A stretch of DNA of 64,000 nucleotides from Pomphorhynchus laevis (Eukaryota; Acanthocephala; Palaeacanthocephala; Echinorhynchida; Pomphorhynchidae). Location of the stretch: assembly GCA_012934845.2 (NCBI GenBank), contig WNNJ02000087.1, positions 62,001-126,000 on the forward strand, given 5' to 3'. The notes beneath the pieces are model-generated. The model searched no databases and was not told the origin of the DNA. It saw nothing but the letters and a program-made list of their open reading frames with translations. Positions 1 to 11,129 of the stretch are shown here, piece after piece; positions within the stretch are counted from its first letter, which is position 1, and every line of letters begins with the position of its first letter. Made by a program: the position numbers and the translations under genes.

Positions 1-2850
1 TTGATTGTATGCACCGCAACGACATCAACTGGAAGACGATTCCAAATATTCACCGCTCGATGAGACAGTCGGAAATGACGAGGGTATTTTCCGTGCTCAT
101 GTACTACTAGTACTTTCGAGTGCCCGATACGTCCATCCCGTTCATTGAGTTCAACTCTATTTGCTGGAAAATTTTCATCTTTATTAACTAGTCGATACAT
201 AGCTAGAAGGTCGAAAAGAAGGAACCTTTCACGCACTGTCGGCATATTCAAACTTTTTATTCGTGCTTTATAGGGAAGATATCGTACCTGAGGACATAAT
301 TTCGTAAACCGTCGAAGTATGCGCTCTAATTGATCAAGTTCTGTACGCGTACACGGAAAGACTACTGGCGACACATATTCTAATATCGGTCTTAAAAGTG
401 CATTATATAAACGCACAACACAAACGGGAGATAAATCTTTAAAGCGATTTTTGGCAATATAGGTCATTCTTCTTGCTGCGTTACAAATCCTATCAGTGTT
501 AGTACGTGTTTTCAGACTGTTTTGAACAATTATACCAAGATCCAGAATGGACTGCGTGGAAACAACAAACTCATCGCCAATAAAATATTCTTGACTCACA
601 TTGCTATGACCTAATCTCATATGTGCACACTTTTTAATATTCAATGTAATTCCAGTGTTTAAAGACCATCGATAAACAATGTTTAGGATATTTTGAAAGT
701 CATTTCGATCCTTGTTGGTTTTAATCAATTTCCATACCTTTACATCGTCGACAAAAGCTAAAACACTACAATCCTCAATTAAATCTAGTAGCTGATTTAT
801 AAATATGTTAAACAACAAGGGTCCTAAGACTGATCCCTGTGGTACTCCTGAGGTGATAGGACGATAAGACGATAGGCATTGACCTACACGAACAGCAAAG
901 GATCTATCTTTAAGAAAATCTTGAATCCAGCTTATAATGGAGCGATTGACTTTATAAGACTCAAGGGTGGAAATTAGCATTTTGTGGGGCACCCTATCAA
1001 AAGCCCGACTAAAGTCAAGAAATATTACGTCGATACAGTACCCGTTAGCAACATGTCCAACCCAATCTTCACGAGCATGTAATAAGTTTGTAAGACATGA
1101 ACGCCGAGGGCGAAATCCATGCTGTGCATTATTGAGAATTCTTAGCGAACTCAAATGATCATATATGCGTCTGTTTAGTATGCGCTCAATCACTTTGCAT
1201 ACAACACTAGTTAGACTTATTGCCCTATAGTTATTCGGATCATCTTTTTCACCATTTTTATAAATTGTTACTACAATCGATTTTTTCCAGGCAGCAGATA
1301 ATTCGAAATGCGCAAGCTCAGCTCAAATATGGAGGCTAATGGCTCAGCCAGAACAGGAGCAAGTAACTTAAGAAGTTGGGGGTGAATATCATCGGGGCCT
1401 GCCGCTGATGATCTAGATAACCTAGCCAATTCAACAAAAACCTCATGTGCTGTTATCGTTAAAACTGGAGAACCAATTTCTACCTGTTGTGATGCTGCAT
1501 CTCCACATATGCTAGAGAAAGCATCTGGTGTCAGCTCAAAAGCGGATGCAAACAATTCTGCCATGCTGTCTGGCGATGTCACTCGAGTGTTACCGTCTCT
1601 TAAAGATGAAATTGCTGGTAGCAGAGCTCTGGATCCTTTCACATAAGCCCAAAATTTTTTTGGTTCTGTATCAATTTGTAAAGCTAATTGATCTTCAAAA
1701 CTTTGCCTTTTTGTAATCTTAAGGCGATTGACGAAATTTCGGAACATTGTATACCGCTTTTTAAAATTATTCTGATGACGGCTTAGTTCAAATAGACGAT
1801 TCCTATGTTTGAGAGCATATCGCAATTCAGTGTCAAACCAAGGAGGGTATTTAGCTTTACTTTTTGGTAATCTACGGAGTGGTGCAAACTTATCTGCAAG
1901 AGTTACTAAACCTGATTCAATAACATGCCACCTTACCTCAATGTCTTCACTAGCACAGTTGAATGATGTTCTTAGTGCCGCCTCTCGTAATGAGTCTTCA
2001 TCAATTTGTTGCCAAGATCTTTTCGACACTATCAAATTTTCCAGTTTTGGGATCATACACCTAGAAAAATAATTGAATAAGATCATGCAATGATCGCTCA
2101 ATCCAATAGGACTCTGATAGCTCATATTACCCACACTTGTAATTAATTTGGAAAATACCAAATCTAGATAAGATTCCTGGTTTTGCGCGAATCTGGTGGG
2201 CGACTGCACATGTTGCTCTAACATGAGATCATTTGTAAGAAAATTCCACAAATCCGCATCTGACTTGGAAGAACTACTATCCAAAACATAATTCCCGATG
2301 TGACCAGCTGAGGGTATATTAAAATCGCCAACTAGTAGATATTCTTCAAGCTCAGAACATTGACTAATTAGTGTAGAGAATTCATGACTCAATACGGATG
2401 ATTGCGGCAACCTGTAGCACACGGCAATACCTAAGGGACCTCCGAAGTGTGAAACAATGACTGAGAGAAACTCACACGTGCCCAGTTCATTTTTAAAATT
2501 ACGAGTGGAAGTAATGTTTAAGGGTGTCGATATATATAGCGCAACACCTCCACCCTTCCGAGACTCTCTATCAGCTCTCACCAAATTATATCCCATAATA
2601 GCAATTAAACCATCGGGGATATCACGATGCAGCCATGTTTCAGTGAGAGCCAGGATCGCTGGTTTATTTAAGATGACCCATGCCTTAAGTTTATCAAATT
2701 TTGGTAAATTTTAGTTTTATCATATACCTCAGAAAAATCAATTAAATCATCAAAATTTAAATCAGAATAAAACCCATACTCTAGTTTGGGAGAAGCGGGG
2801 TCCAACGTACTGATGGTCGCCACCGAACTACTTGAAAATTTCTTATGCAT
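1..2850 (-). pseudogene. LINE family A ORF2 (endonuclease + reverse transcriptase), two frameshifts, 3' end off window
   Basis: The endonuclease part shows ALTETWLH (catalytic Glu), RKGGGVALYI, VGDFNIP (catalytic Asp) and LSDHC (catalytic His), the APE-type signature. The RT part shows GPDDIHPQLLK, NNYRAISLTS, QHGFRPRRSC, FLDFSRAFDRVPH (motif A), SGVPQGSVLGPLLF (motif B) and AFVDDVKVW (motif C; FVDD instead of the more usual YADD). The frame shifts near 2,700, just before the catalytic Glu, and near 1,305 at the linker to the RT. From 1,271 the frame stays open to the window edge. Without those two changes the protein would be complete. The protein nicks target DNA and copies the element RNA in place. 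Confidence 0.85.
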
Positions 2851-3884
2851 AGATTCGTCTCTCCTTTGCTTATTCTACCCTGTAGCTCCTCGCGAGCCTT
2901 CCTCAATTTCAAACGCTCATCAAAATTAATGTCTCTCAGTATTCTTATAGTAGAATCTTTTAAGAGGTAACCACGATGAAGCAACATCTTAGCGTGGTCA
3001 GCAGAACTCAAGACGACCTTCAATAAGCGAGGTTTCTCTGTTGTACGATTCCCAAGTCGAATCAAACTCCGAACTTGCAGCTTCATGGCTACATTCTTAT
3101 CATCTTCCTTAAGAAGTCTGGTAAATACTGCACGCACACGAGAAACGTCTTCATCAACTCTTAATTGGGAATTGATAATACACGACTCTTCAATTCCACT
3201 CAAAATAACATTCATACTTCTGTCGTAATTCCGAATCCTTACTTTTCTTATATTGGCCGCTCTGCCTGAGGAATTGCCCTCGTTATCAACAATTGCATCG
3301 CATGAAGTTACAGTCTTTCTCAGTTCATAATTTAAATCCCCACTATTTGAAGATTCAGTTCGTCTATGTTTGTAAATCTCAGCCTCTATTCTTTTGTCGG
3401 TTAAAAAATTGTCAGGAGTTTCGTTGGATTCACGTGAACTCTCATGTACCCGTACTGAACTTGCCGTGGCGATATTCTGTATTAACCTCTCTTCAAATAC
3501 CGAATCGGTATGTCGCAATATAGTAACGTTGTTCCTTGAAAAAGATGTATTCTGTGACGATAAATAAGTCATCGGTAGATTACCAGACACTATGTGACAA
3601 TCATCATCAGTAGTGAGCGCATCCAATTTACGACCAGTCACCGCTTCTGAATTTCCAGAGGTCACTGCGGTCTTTGTGTCATTGTTCGTTGATGTAAGTT
3701 TCGACGACGAAGAACACTTACTGAACATCTCAGCACAACAGAAACCGCAGAAGAATTTTTTATCAGTGAATGTATCTTTTTTACTAGATAAAACACTGAC
3801 CGTCGTCCATACATCACAATATTCGTAAACGCACTCTATCTGGAGACTTAAATGCCCTAATTTCTTTGTTGATTTTTTTACCAT
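2781..3884 (-). CDS. LINE family A ORF1 protein (RNA-binding/chaperone-like), intact
   Basis: An open frame of 367 aa. The N-terminus is basic. Residues ~17-55 hold a Cys-rich stretch (ECVYEYCDVWTTV, then FFCGFCCAE), a zinc-binding pattern shared with the ORF1 at 20,369 and with family B ORF1. The middle is Ser/Thr-rich and low in complexity. The last ~120 residues form the conserved block: NRTTEKPRLLKVVLSS, ILRDINFDERLKLRKAREEL, and NLCIRNFQVVRW near the end. This block recurs in every family A and C ORF1 in the window. In this LINE group ORF1 is thought to coat the element RNA in the cytoplasm and take it to the nucleus. The start was chosen as the first ATG before the Cys-rich motif; ORF2 starts inside its 3' end. 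Confidence 0.8.
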   Translation of the reverse strand: MVKKSTKKLGHLSLQIECVYEYCDVWTTVSVLSSKKDTFTDKKFFCGFCCAEMFSKCSSSSKLTSTNNDTKTAVTSGNSEAVTGRKLDALTTDDDCHIVSGNLPMTYLSSQNTSFSRNNVTILRHTDSVFEERLIQNIATASSVRVHESSRESNETPDNFLTDKRIEAEIYKHRRTESSNSGDLNYELRKTVTSCDAIVDNEGNSSGRAANIRKVRIRNYDRSMNVILSGIEESCIINSQLRVDEDVSRVRAVFTRLLKEDDKNVAMKLQVRSLIRLGNRTTEKPRLLKVVLSSADHAKMLLHRGYLLKDSTIRILRDINFDERLKLRKAREELQGRISKGETNLCIRNFQVVRWRPSVRWTPLLPN

Positions 3885-3977
3885 TTCCTCGTTGATTGTC
3901 CAATATTGTAATTATTGTATGACCTATCTTTGCTCTCTCTTTGTAAGTAGTTATAATTGTAATTTGTGTATGCATTT

Positions 3978-4093
3978 TAGATCTCTAACTTTTTTAAGGT
4001 CAATACAACATATGAACGTAGTGAGTTGAGTTTTGAAACAATTATTACAAGTCACTATTTGTATTTACTTTAGATCTCAAACTTTTTTAAGGT
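3978..4093 (-). repeat. Duplicated 5' leader motif of LINE family A
   Basis: Two copies of a ~23-bp motif (on the minus strand CTTAAAAAAGTT then GAGATCTAA) lie at 3,978-4,000 and 4,071-4,093, about 93 bp apart, upstream of ORF1. The same motif occurs twice at 8,488-8,537 (minus), upstream of a family B ORF1, and related GAGATCTAA..ACATACAAT sequence lies at ~41,200. It therefore marks the 5' end of more than one LINE family and is a candidate internal promoter element. Confidence 0.55.
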
Positions 4094-4130
4094 GATATTA
4101 TGCCCAATACTATAATAATAACTTTTTCGA

Positions 4131-4310
4131 CATGAATGCTACTACTTGTATATGCCCATTCGTGGGAACCAAATAATGTATTTTATCGAAAAAATTATTA
4201 TATTAAAAAAATAAAAAATAACAAAGAGGAATAAAATAATTAACATTATTTTATTATTAATAATAAAATATTATAACAATCACAAAATAATTAACATACA
4301 ATATTGAGTG
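4131..4310 (+). repeat. Orphan 3' tip of the RLE-RT element
   Basis: The motif GCCCATTCGTGGGAACC at ~4,153 followed by an A/T-rich tail matches the sequence that follows the RLE-RT fragments at 18.2, 37.1, 38.7 and 41.1 kb. No coding part of the element is attached, so this looks like an extremely 5'-truncated insertion. The rest of the stretch is AT-rich with no gene visible. Confidence 0.5.
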
Positions 4311-4437
4311 CACAAATGCCCAGAAGTAAACCCCCTACGCATCTTATATGTTGCTCTTGCAAAAAAAGATTTATTTTAACGTGGCAAATGCGTGCCAGCG
4401 CACGCTTACATGACCACAACAAAAACAAAACTGTGAA

Positions 4438-7333
4438 TCAGGCGTCGAGAAGGTGTGAACGGAGGAGGTGTTTGAATGTGATAAAAGAGGGAGCGCGGCG
4501 GACGTCGAGAGGGAGTTGATTCCAGGCGAGTGAGGCGGCGACGAGGAAGGATCGGAGACCGTAGTTGTTGGAGTAATTAGGAACGTGGAGTAAGAGAGGT
4601 ATGACAGGAACGAAGCGATAGCGAGGTGGGGCGAGTATCGTCTAAGAAAGGAAGGTTGATGAACGATGGGGAGCCGACAGCGATGAGACGAAAAGTAATG
4701 AGAAGAAGGCGGAGTTTGATGCGGATGTGGATGGTGGGCCAGGAGAGTTGGGCAAAATATGTGGATGTGTGGTCGAAGCGACGGAGGCGAAAGAGCACTC
4801 GAACGGCGGTGTTGATTATTCGTTGTAGGGGTAGGATGATGGATTTTGGAGAATTGGCGAAAAGGCTAAGGCAGTAATCGATTTTAGGGAAAAGAAGCGA
4901 TGAAAGAAGAGACATACAAGAACGGAAGTCGATAAGGGGGCGGATACGGCGGATGTCACGAAGAATTAAGTTAGACGAGCGGACCTTGTCACGGACGAAG
5001 GGTTTAAGGGAAAGGTGATCATCGAAATGGAAGCCTAAGAAAGTGAGATTGTGGACTACAGGGATGATCGATGAGGCAAAAGATACAATGGGAGGAGATA
5101 TGCTTGGTTTACGGGGAAGGATCCACATTATTTTGGACTTTTCGGCGTTTAGAACGAGATGGAGATTGGAGAGACGCTTGTAGATAGAAGAGAGACAGTT
5201 GGAGGCAGAAATGGCGATGTCGTGTATGCGATTTGCGGGTGCATGAGCATAGATTAGAATGTCATCGGCGTATTGCATGACGTTAAAGGAGTAAGGTTTG
5301 ATAAATGGAGAGAGATCGCCAAGCAAAAGAGAGAAAAGCAGGGGACCTAGGACTGAACCTTGTGGAACCCCGCAAAAAATAGGGATGGGAGGGGAGGATG
5401 ATGAATTAGAAAAGACGCGAAAGGAACGGTCGGATAGATATGATGCGAACCAAGCTACGGAGGAGGAAGAAAAGCCGTAATCATAACGAAGGCGAGAAAG
5501 GCGGACGGAGTGGTCGACAATGTCGAATGCGGAGGAGAGGTCGAGGGAGATGAGAAACTATATAGAGCCTTGTCTCGAGAAATGAGTAAGTCGTTGTACA
5601 CTTTTATGCATGCAATTTCTGTCGAGTGATTAGAGCGGAAAGCGGATTGGAAAGGAGGGTACATATTGGATAAGGAAAGATAAGCGTCGATTTGTATTAA
5701 GATGAGGCGTTCTAAGAGCTTTGAAAGAGTAGGGAGTAGTGAAATGAGGCGATAGCTAGAAGAAGGGAGGGTTCGAGCGATTGTTTCTTTAGTAGGGTAC
5801 GAATGATTGCGGATTTCCAGTGTAAAGGGAAGATACGATTGCGGATGGACGAGTTAAACAAGGTTGTTAGAAAAGGGTATAACGATGAGCATATGGATTT
5901 AAGTATGTGGGTGGGCAGGGGATCGCCAGGTGATGTTTTGCTGGGCAAGGACATGAGAACATATGAGACTTCGGTAGGTGTGACAGGGAGAAGATGAAAG
6001 TGATCCGGGAGAATGATGCTAGGCGGGCCAGAGTGAGATAGGACGGAGACCGGGGTCTAAGAGAGCAACGTGGATACTTTGTTATGGAGAAATGACGAAT
6101 AATCATGGGAATTGATGTTGCACGGCGGAGAGGAGCGAGCAAGGATTGAGTTAAAAGTATGCCATAGAGTCTTAGAGTTGAATGAAGTGATGATTTTATG
6201 CTGCCAGATTGAGTTGCATTTGGTACGTAGTAGGTGGAGATGAGACCGCCGATGAGCAGATAGGTTTCATGGAAAGACGGAGTGATCGAGCAGAAATTAC
6301 GTCTGAGAGAGCAATGATAGACTCGAAAAGCATGGCGGAGTCGACGCTTTGAGAGTAGGCATTGGATGTCAAACCATGGGGCACGGTGCAAGCGACGATG
6401 TGGGTGAGACTTAAATGGCAAGAGAATATCGAGAGTGGATGTGAGTTCAAAGTCGAAAAGAAAGGCGAGATCGTGAGGAGATGAATATGTTATTGTGGGT
6501 AATGATAGAGACGATTTGAGTAAGGCAGAGCGGAGAAGAGAGAGGTTAAGATTTCTCTAAGGGCGACGTAGGATTGTAGGTGTGTGAGGAGGGGTGTGGT
6601 TGTGAGCGAGATCAAAGGTGACGAGAAAGTGATCGGATAGACCAGGATCGAAAATGGACAGTGAGGTGTAGGCATCAAAATGATCGGGGACAGCGATGAT
6701 GTCGAGTGCCCCACGAAGTATATGTGTGGGGGCAGTGGAGATTAGTTTGTAATTGTAGTTGGATAGAATGTTGATGAACCGGATGGAATCCGTGGAAGAG
6801 GGGCGGTCTAGGTGGATATTGAAGTCGCCTAGAAGGAGTGAAGGGATTGAGGACAAAGTACAACGAGAAAGGAGGTCAGCGAGTTCGGTAAAAAATAAGG
6901 CTGTAGGAGCTGATGAACCAGGACGGTATACAATGGCGAGATCAACAGTGATCGGGTTAGAATAACGACAAGTGAGCAATTCAAAAGAGCAAGGACTGAA
7001 AGGGGGATTGATTTTGCGAAGAGACGCGGGGCTACGCGCGAATGCGACGATGCCGCCATGATTAGAGAATTTAGAAGGGCATGAGCTGAGGGAGCGGGCG
7101 GATTCGACTAGGGAGCAACCGACAGAGAGCAGACGGTGAATGGAAAGGTCGTCGGAATCTGAGTGACAGGATTCGGTGAGGCAGCACAGATCGAGAGATT
7201 GCTTGGTGAATAGGTTGAGGATAAGATCAAATTTATGTAGAATAGATCTAGTGTTGACGAGACCGAGGCGGAAACCGTGTGCTGTGGCGAAGGAGTCTAG
7301 TCGAGAAGGCACATAGGAGAGATGGAGCGCCAT
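4438..7333 (-). pseudogene. LINE family B ORF2 (endonuclease + RT), several frameshifts
   Basis: The endonuclease (7,333-6,557) is open and shows LVNTRSILHK, CCLTESC (Glu), LLGDFNIHLD (Asp) and LSDHFLVTF (His). The following linker and RT are broken into frames: TSPGDPLPTHILKSICSS near 5,950, FQSAFRSNHSTEIAC near 5,650, and QYADDILIYAHAP (motif C) near 5,270, continuing to SLSLRSCHTSL near 4,600. Four or more frameshifts separate these parts. A typical Jockey/CR1-group ORF2 of about 950 aa is implied. Confidence 0.8.
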
Positions 7334-8322
7334 CGAATTTTTGGACGGGTGTGAACAACTTGAAAATTTCCGTCTATGTTTCGGATGGAGAGTGATGTTT
7401 CACCGTTTTTTTCGCGACGGCGTTTTTTGATACGGGCTGAAGCCCGTATTTGATCGATTTCAGAAGGGGCGCGATCGGGGAAAATTTGAGTGGTTGAAGA
7501 TGACATTAGTTTGAATTGTTGAGAGAGGACAGAATACGCGTGAGAGCGATGCTTGAAAAAATTTTTTAGGAGAGGGGGCTGGGAAGGATTGGATTTAGAA
7601 GATTTGTTTAGACGGATGAATGCGTCAGGAGAAATGTCCTTGAAAAAGGATGGTTTATTCGCAGGAACAATAGACGAGATGATGGATCTGAAGGCGGCAA
7701 CATCGGGGGTCCAGACGTGCTTGTGGAGATATGGAGTTAAAAGGCGTGATATTAGTGACAATGACGCAACGATCGCGAGAAGCAAAGCCCTTCCGTAAAG
7801 GAGGACGACTGAAGTGAGTAGGTGAGATCACGATGGAAGAGCTGGCAGTTGATGATTTGGAGGGATTTGGTTTGACGACGGGAGACATAGAGGATAATGA
7901 TAATAAAGAGGGTACCAAGTGATGTGTGGAAATGTTATGAGTAGAAGGATAGTGGTGGTTGGTCAAGGTTATTTTGATTGATGGATGCAAGTTATTGAGA
8001 AACGAGACGGGAATGACGGGGCGTGGGGTGTCTGGGAGTGAAGATGACATGGAATGGGAAATGCATATGGTGGCAGGGTTGGTGGGTGGAGAAAGGACAT
8101 TAAAAACGACGGGGTAGTTGAGTTGACGTGTTGGATGTTGATATGTGCTTATTGGAAAGGTCGCAGATTAGTTTGTTTGCACAAAAACCACATACGAAGT
8201 CTTCTTTAGCCTTATTCTTGTTGAGGTGATTGTTGTCCAGACGCTGCAGTCGTGTAATGAGCACTGTACTTGCAGTTGTCCATAGTTGGTGTCGATCTTA
8301 GTTTTTTCTTACGTCCTCTCAT
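7297..8322 (-). pseudogene. LINE family B ORF1, frameshifted
   Basis: It starts at an ATG at 8,322, four bases downstream of the 13-bp array. A Cys pattern follows at once in shifting frames (CSLHDCSVWT, then DFVCGFCANKL), matching the N-terminus of family A ORF1. The middle is Ser/Pro/Thr-rich. The C-terminal block reads FIRLNKSSKSNPSQPPLLK and ends in NFQVVHTRPKIRWRSI. At least two frameshifts are needed to cover it (near 8,230 and 7,760). It overlaps ORF2 by ~37 nt. Confidence 0.7.
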
Positions 8323-8326
8323 AAAC

Positions 8327-8443
8327 GATGGTTGTCGTCGATGGTTGTCGTCGATGGTTGTCGTCGATGGTTGTCGTCGATGGTTGTCGTCGATGGTTGT
8401 CTTCGATGGTTGTCTTCGATGGTTGTCGTCGATGGTTGTCGTT
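8327..8443. repeat. 13-bp minisatellite, nine units, in LINE B 5' leader
   Basis: Nine consecutive copies of GATGGTTGTCGTC (units start at 8,327, 8,340, ... 8,431), with only C-to-T changes in units 6, 7 and 9. The array lies between the leader motifs and the ORF1 start codon of LINE B copy 1. On the minus strand it can be read as a repeating 13-residue peptide (RQPSTTTIDDNHR), but that is a by-product of a 13-bp period. Confidence 0.9.
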
Positions 8444-8544
8444 GTAAGATGTTTGTAATTTTTTTATGGATCTGAAAGCTGGACGATTGTATGTATATTA
8501 GATCTCTAACTCTTTTTAAGGTCTTTATTAGATCTCTAACTCTT

Positions 8545-9040
8545 GCAACGGATCTGCTGTCGTCTGCCAAAGTTGAAAGTGCGCAAAGGCTAATAAGGTT
8601 TGCACAAATTGTGCTGCACCGAGATGCAAGAACAGGATACGTCCGACAACAGTTAATCACAATTCGCAGTCTCAAGTGACGATTATTAGTCACCCACAAC
8701 AAGTTAATGATGTAACAGTTGCTTAACAAGCTTCCCGAGACACAGCGGCATGCGTTCTAATTCGCCCATCATTAATCCAACAATTATCTCCGCCGTTGAA
8801 GAATCAAGTAATTGAGTGTATATTTAATGAAATCGTCCTATGGAAACCCAACCTCTTCAGGCTACCCCGATGTTCAAAGTCTAAAACTTTTTTTAATCTA
8901 CTCGCATAGATATTTGAATCTGCCTCCACAAACAAGGAATCTCTCATGAATGCTAGTGTAACTGTTACTCAAAAGATGACAAAAATCTAGTATCAAACAA
9001 TTAAAGACGTTATTGACACGGCGCTTAAACAACTGCGTAA
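8545..9040. other. No gene recognised
   Basis: The short open frames here have no recognisable motifs. The sequence is intermediate in base composition and may be decayed LINE leader or ORF1. Nothing firmer can be said. Confidence 0.4.
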
Positions 9041-9044
9041 AGAG

Positions 9045-10690
9045 CGAGTTCTCCGGTGCAGCAAATGTCTACTTTCTCACAACTGCGTAAACAGCATGAT
9101 CCTTTGCGTTCTATTATATCTGCCTTTGCGTTCTATCTACCTTTGCGTTCTATTATATCTGCGCAACATCGCTGACATAATATGTCATCCGCTTTACAAT
9201 ATTTTCTCTGCGTCTGTTGCTTTTGGCGTTGTTCCTTCTGATTGGCAGAATTCCATCATCTGTCCTATTAATAAAAAGGGGATAGTTCGTCCATTGACAA
9301 TTATAGGCCTATTAGTCTCACTTGCGTGTGTTGTCGTGTGCTAAAGAGATTGATTAAGCGACGAATAATAGAATTTATAGGTAGATTTCAAATTTTGAAC
9401 CCAGCACAGCATGGCTTCCGAAAAGGTTATTCCACGACTACTAATCTTGTACATGCACGTGAAAATTGGTATCACTATTATGATCAAGGTATACCAGTTG
9501 ATGTCATTTTCTTTGATTTCTCAAAAGCTTTCGACTTAGTTAATCACACGCGTCTGATTGATAAGTTGAAGCACATTCATCTTGATAAGAGGATCATAAA
9601 CTGGATTCGTGTATTCCTTTCCAACCGACAGTGTCGTACGAGTAAGTGAGTCGCTGTCGAGTCCATTTGTAGTGTTGTTAAGTGTTCCACAGGGAAGTGT
9701 ATTGGGTCCCATCTTATTCAGTCTTTATATCAACGATTTGATACCAAATATCAGTTCATTCAGTTTATTATATGCAGATGATCTTAAAGTTTAGCGACTT
9801 ATTATTTCCGATCTTGATAAACAGCATTTACAAAGCGACGTCGACGTTATATCCAATTGGTCTAAACGAAATCACATGAGGATCAATTCCACTAAATGTA
9901 CATGTATGCGTATATCACAAAGATTATGTGATCATCTTGGAGGTGAGTACCAGTTTGGTTCAATTAGTATCGAGAGAACCCACTCATATAAAGATTTGGG
10001 AGTTTGGGTTTGTGCTGACTTATCCACTCGAAAGCATTCAGACTACGTGTGTTGCATCACAAAACGCTTAATAGGACACACTCGTCGAGCTCTGATAGGA
10101 ATAGATCCGTTATGTTAGCATACCTTAGCAAATGCGTTTTTCTTGAGCAATATCTTATACGCATCGCCAGCTTGTTATTCCGCAACTACTTATGAGCGTC
10201 GTGCATTGGAGAAAGTGTTCAGATCAACAACTAAATTAGTCTCAGGGCTGCATATTTTTAGCTACGCGAAACGCCTCCATATATCAAATATGCCTTGTAT
10301 GCGATATATCCGTGACAAGCGAGATCTCTCTCTTGTTTGGAAAATTCTGCATACTAAAGATCATCCACTGTCACATCTACTGCAACTGAGAGGTCAACCT
10401 TCTCTTCGCGGACACCCCCTGATGCTGAAAACACAAAGGTACATGCATGCAGATTCCTGATTTGCCAAACGAGACGTACGATCTTGGAATTCGCTTCAGA
10501 ATGCGACCATTTTGTCGTCTACTGCTTCAAGTTTTTGCGCCCTACTGGATGATGACCCTTCCTTCTCAAGACAACGGTGGGATTTTCAGTAGTTCATCTG
10601 ATGAGGGAGGGACAAAACGACTCTTATTCTTTTTATTCTTTTTATTTTGTGAAGCAACTTGAAGAGCCTCGGCTCAATTTGTTGTCAAGT
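9045..10690 (+). mobile_element. LINE family C, copy 1 (internally deleted)
   Basis: It begins with about 85 bp identical to part of ORF1 of the copy at 13.5 kb (GAGCGAGTTCTCCGGTGCAG at ~9,045), then jumps straight to RT sequence at ~9,160, so most of ORF1 and all of the endonuclease are missing. RT motifs follow: NPAQHGFRKGYSTTTNLVHA, IFFDFSKAFDLVNH (A), SVPQGSVLGPILFSLYIND (B), LLYADDLKV (C). Frames change at ~9,340, 9,640 and 9,795. The C-terminal part is at 10,143-10,560. It ends in a T/A-rich 3' UTR and TAATAATAA near 10,690. Confidence 0.8.
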
Positions 10691-10691
10691 A

Positions 10692-10915
10692 ATATTTTAA
10701 TAATAAATTTATTTAATAAATTTACAAAAAATGGGTTCCCGCAAATGGGCCCACTAGACGATTGAGCGATCATTTGCTTATATATACAATTGTTGTCAAT
10801 TAATTTTTTTAATACTAAATTTATTTAATAAATTTACAAAAAAGGGGTTCCCGCAAATGGGCCCACTAGACGATTGAGCGATCATTTGTCTATATATACA
10901 ATTGTTGCAATGGGC
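10692..10915 (-). repeat. Tandem 112-bp duplication carrying two RLE-RT 3' tips
   Basis: Two near-identical 112-bp units each contain GGTTCCCGCAAATGGGCC (starting at 10,734 and 10,846) followed by CACTAGACGATTGAGCGATC. On the minus strand these are two copies of the RLE-RT 3' end, directly downstream of the RLE-RT C-terminal coding remnant at 11,115-10,890. This fits either a local duplication or two insertions. Confidence 0.75.
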
Positions 10916-11115
10916 AAAGTTCGCCATCTTCTTCGTCGCGCCATCTGATTGTTTTGCCGAGTTCACCACAAGTATCGACGGCTGTTCGGGCGCTTTGGTT
11001 CGCGAATTGTTTGATTTTTGATTGTGATCGAGCGCTTCTGAGGCATGCGGAGGCCGAACGGGCTATTATGAATGAGATGCAACGCTTTAAGTGTGTCACG
11101 GCATGCGCGTATTCA
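10890..11115 (-). pseudogene. RLE-RT element fragment a, C-terminal tail
   Basis: On the minus strand the frame reads HLKRCISFIIARSASACLRS. This matches HKRKIRFELVRAVSACLRAP in the fragment at 37.2 kb and SRLAFSLIKAISLRRLL at 39.9 kb, the extreme C-terminus of this RT family. It is the downstream half of an RLE-RT copy split by LINE B copy 2 (11,130-12,523); the upstream half is at 12,523-12,885. The function of the basic tail is not known to me. Confidence 0.65.
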
Positions 11116-11129
11116 ATAATACCCCTTTA

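Larger units (their letters stand above)
1..4100 (-). mobile_element. LINE family A, copy 1 (near full length, cut by left window edge)
   Basis: A non-LTR retrotransposon read on the minus strand: 5' leader (about 4,100-3,885), ORF1 (3,884-2,781), then ORF2 with endonuclease and reverse transcriptase running off position 1. The two ORFs overlap by about 70 nt in different frames, as in Jockey/CR1/I-type LINEs. The last visible residues on the minus strand (motif IWNRLP) are the usual C-terminal end of this RT class, so little is missing. Only two frameshifts are evident in ORF2, so this is one of the younger LINEs here. The clade is not assigned; the related copy at 20-26 kb ends in a TAA-rich tail, as I and Jockey elements do. 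Confidence 0.88.
4364..8540 (-). mobile_element. LINE family B, copy 1 (full length, degenerate)
   Basis: It is read on the minus strand: 5' leader motifs (8,537-8,488), a 13-bp tandem array (8,443-8,327), ORF1 (8,322-7,297), ORF2 (7,333-4,438) and a short 3' UTR ending GCATTTGCCACGTTAAAATA at ~4,370. The DNA is clearly GC-richer than its AT-rich surroundings and purine-rich on the + strand. Most of the coding sequence is spread over several frames, so the copy is dead. Five further copies lie in the window, all sharing the same 3' end with a small hairpin. Confidence 0.88.

Noticed and set aside
8327-8443. CRISPR array
   Set aside because: Units are contiguous 13-mers with no spacers, in a eukaryotic LINE leader.
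8319-8729. Gene for a repeat protein (RQPSTTTIDDNHR units) on the minus strand
   Set aside because: The repeat peptide follows from a 13-bp minisatellite in a LINE leader; no other coding signal.
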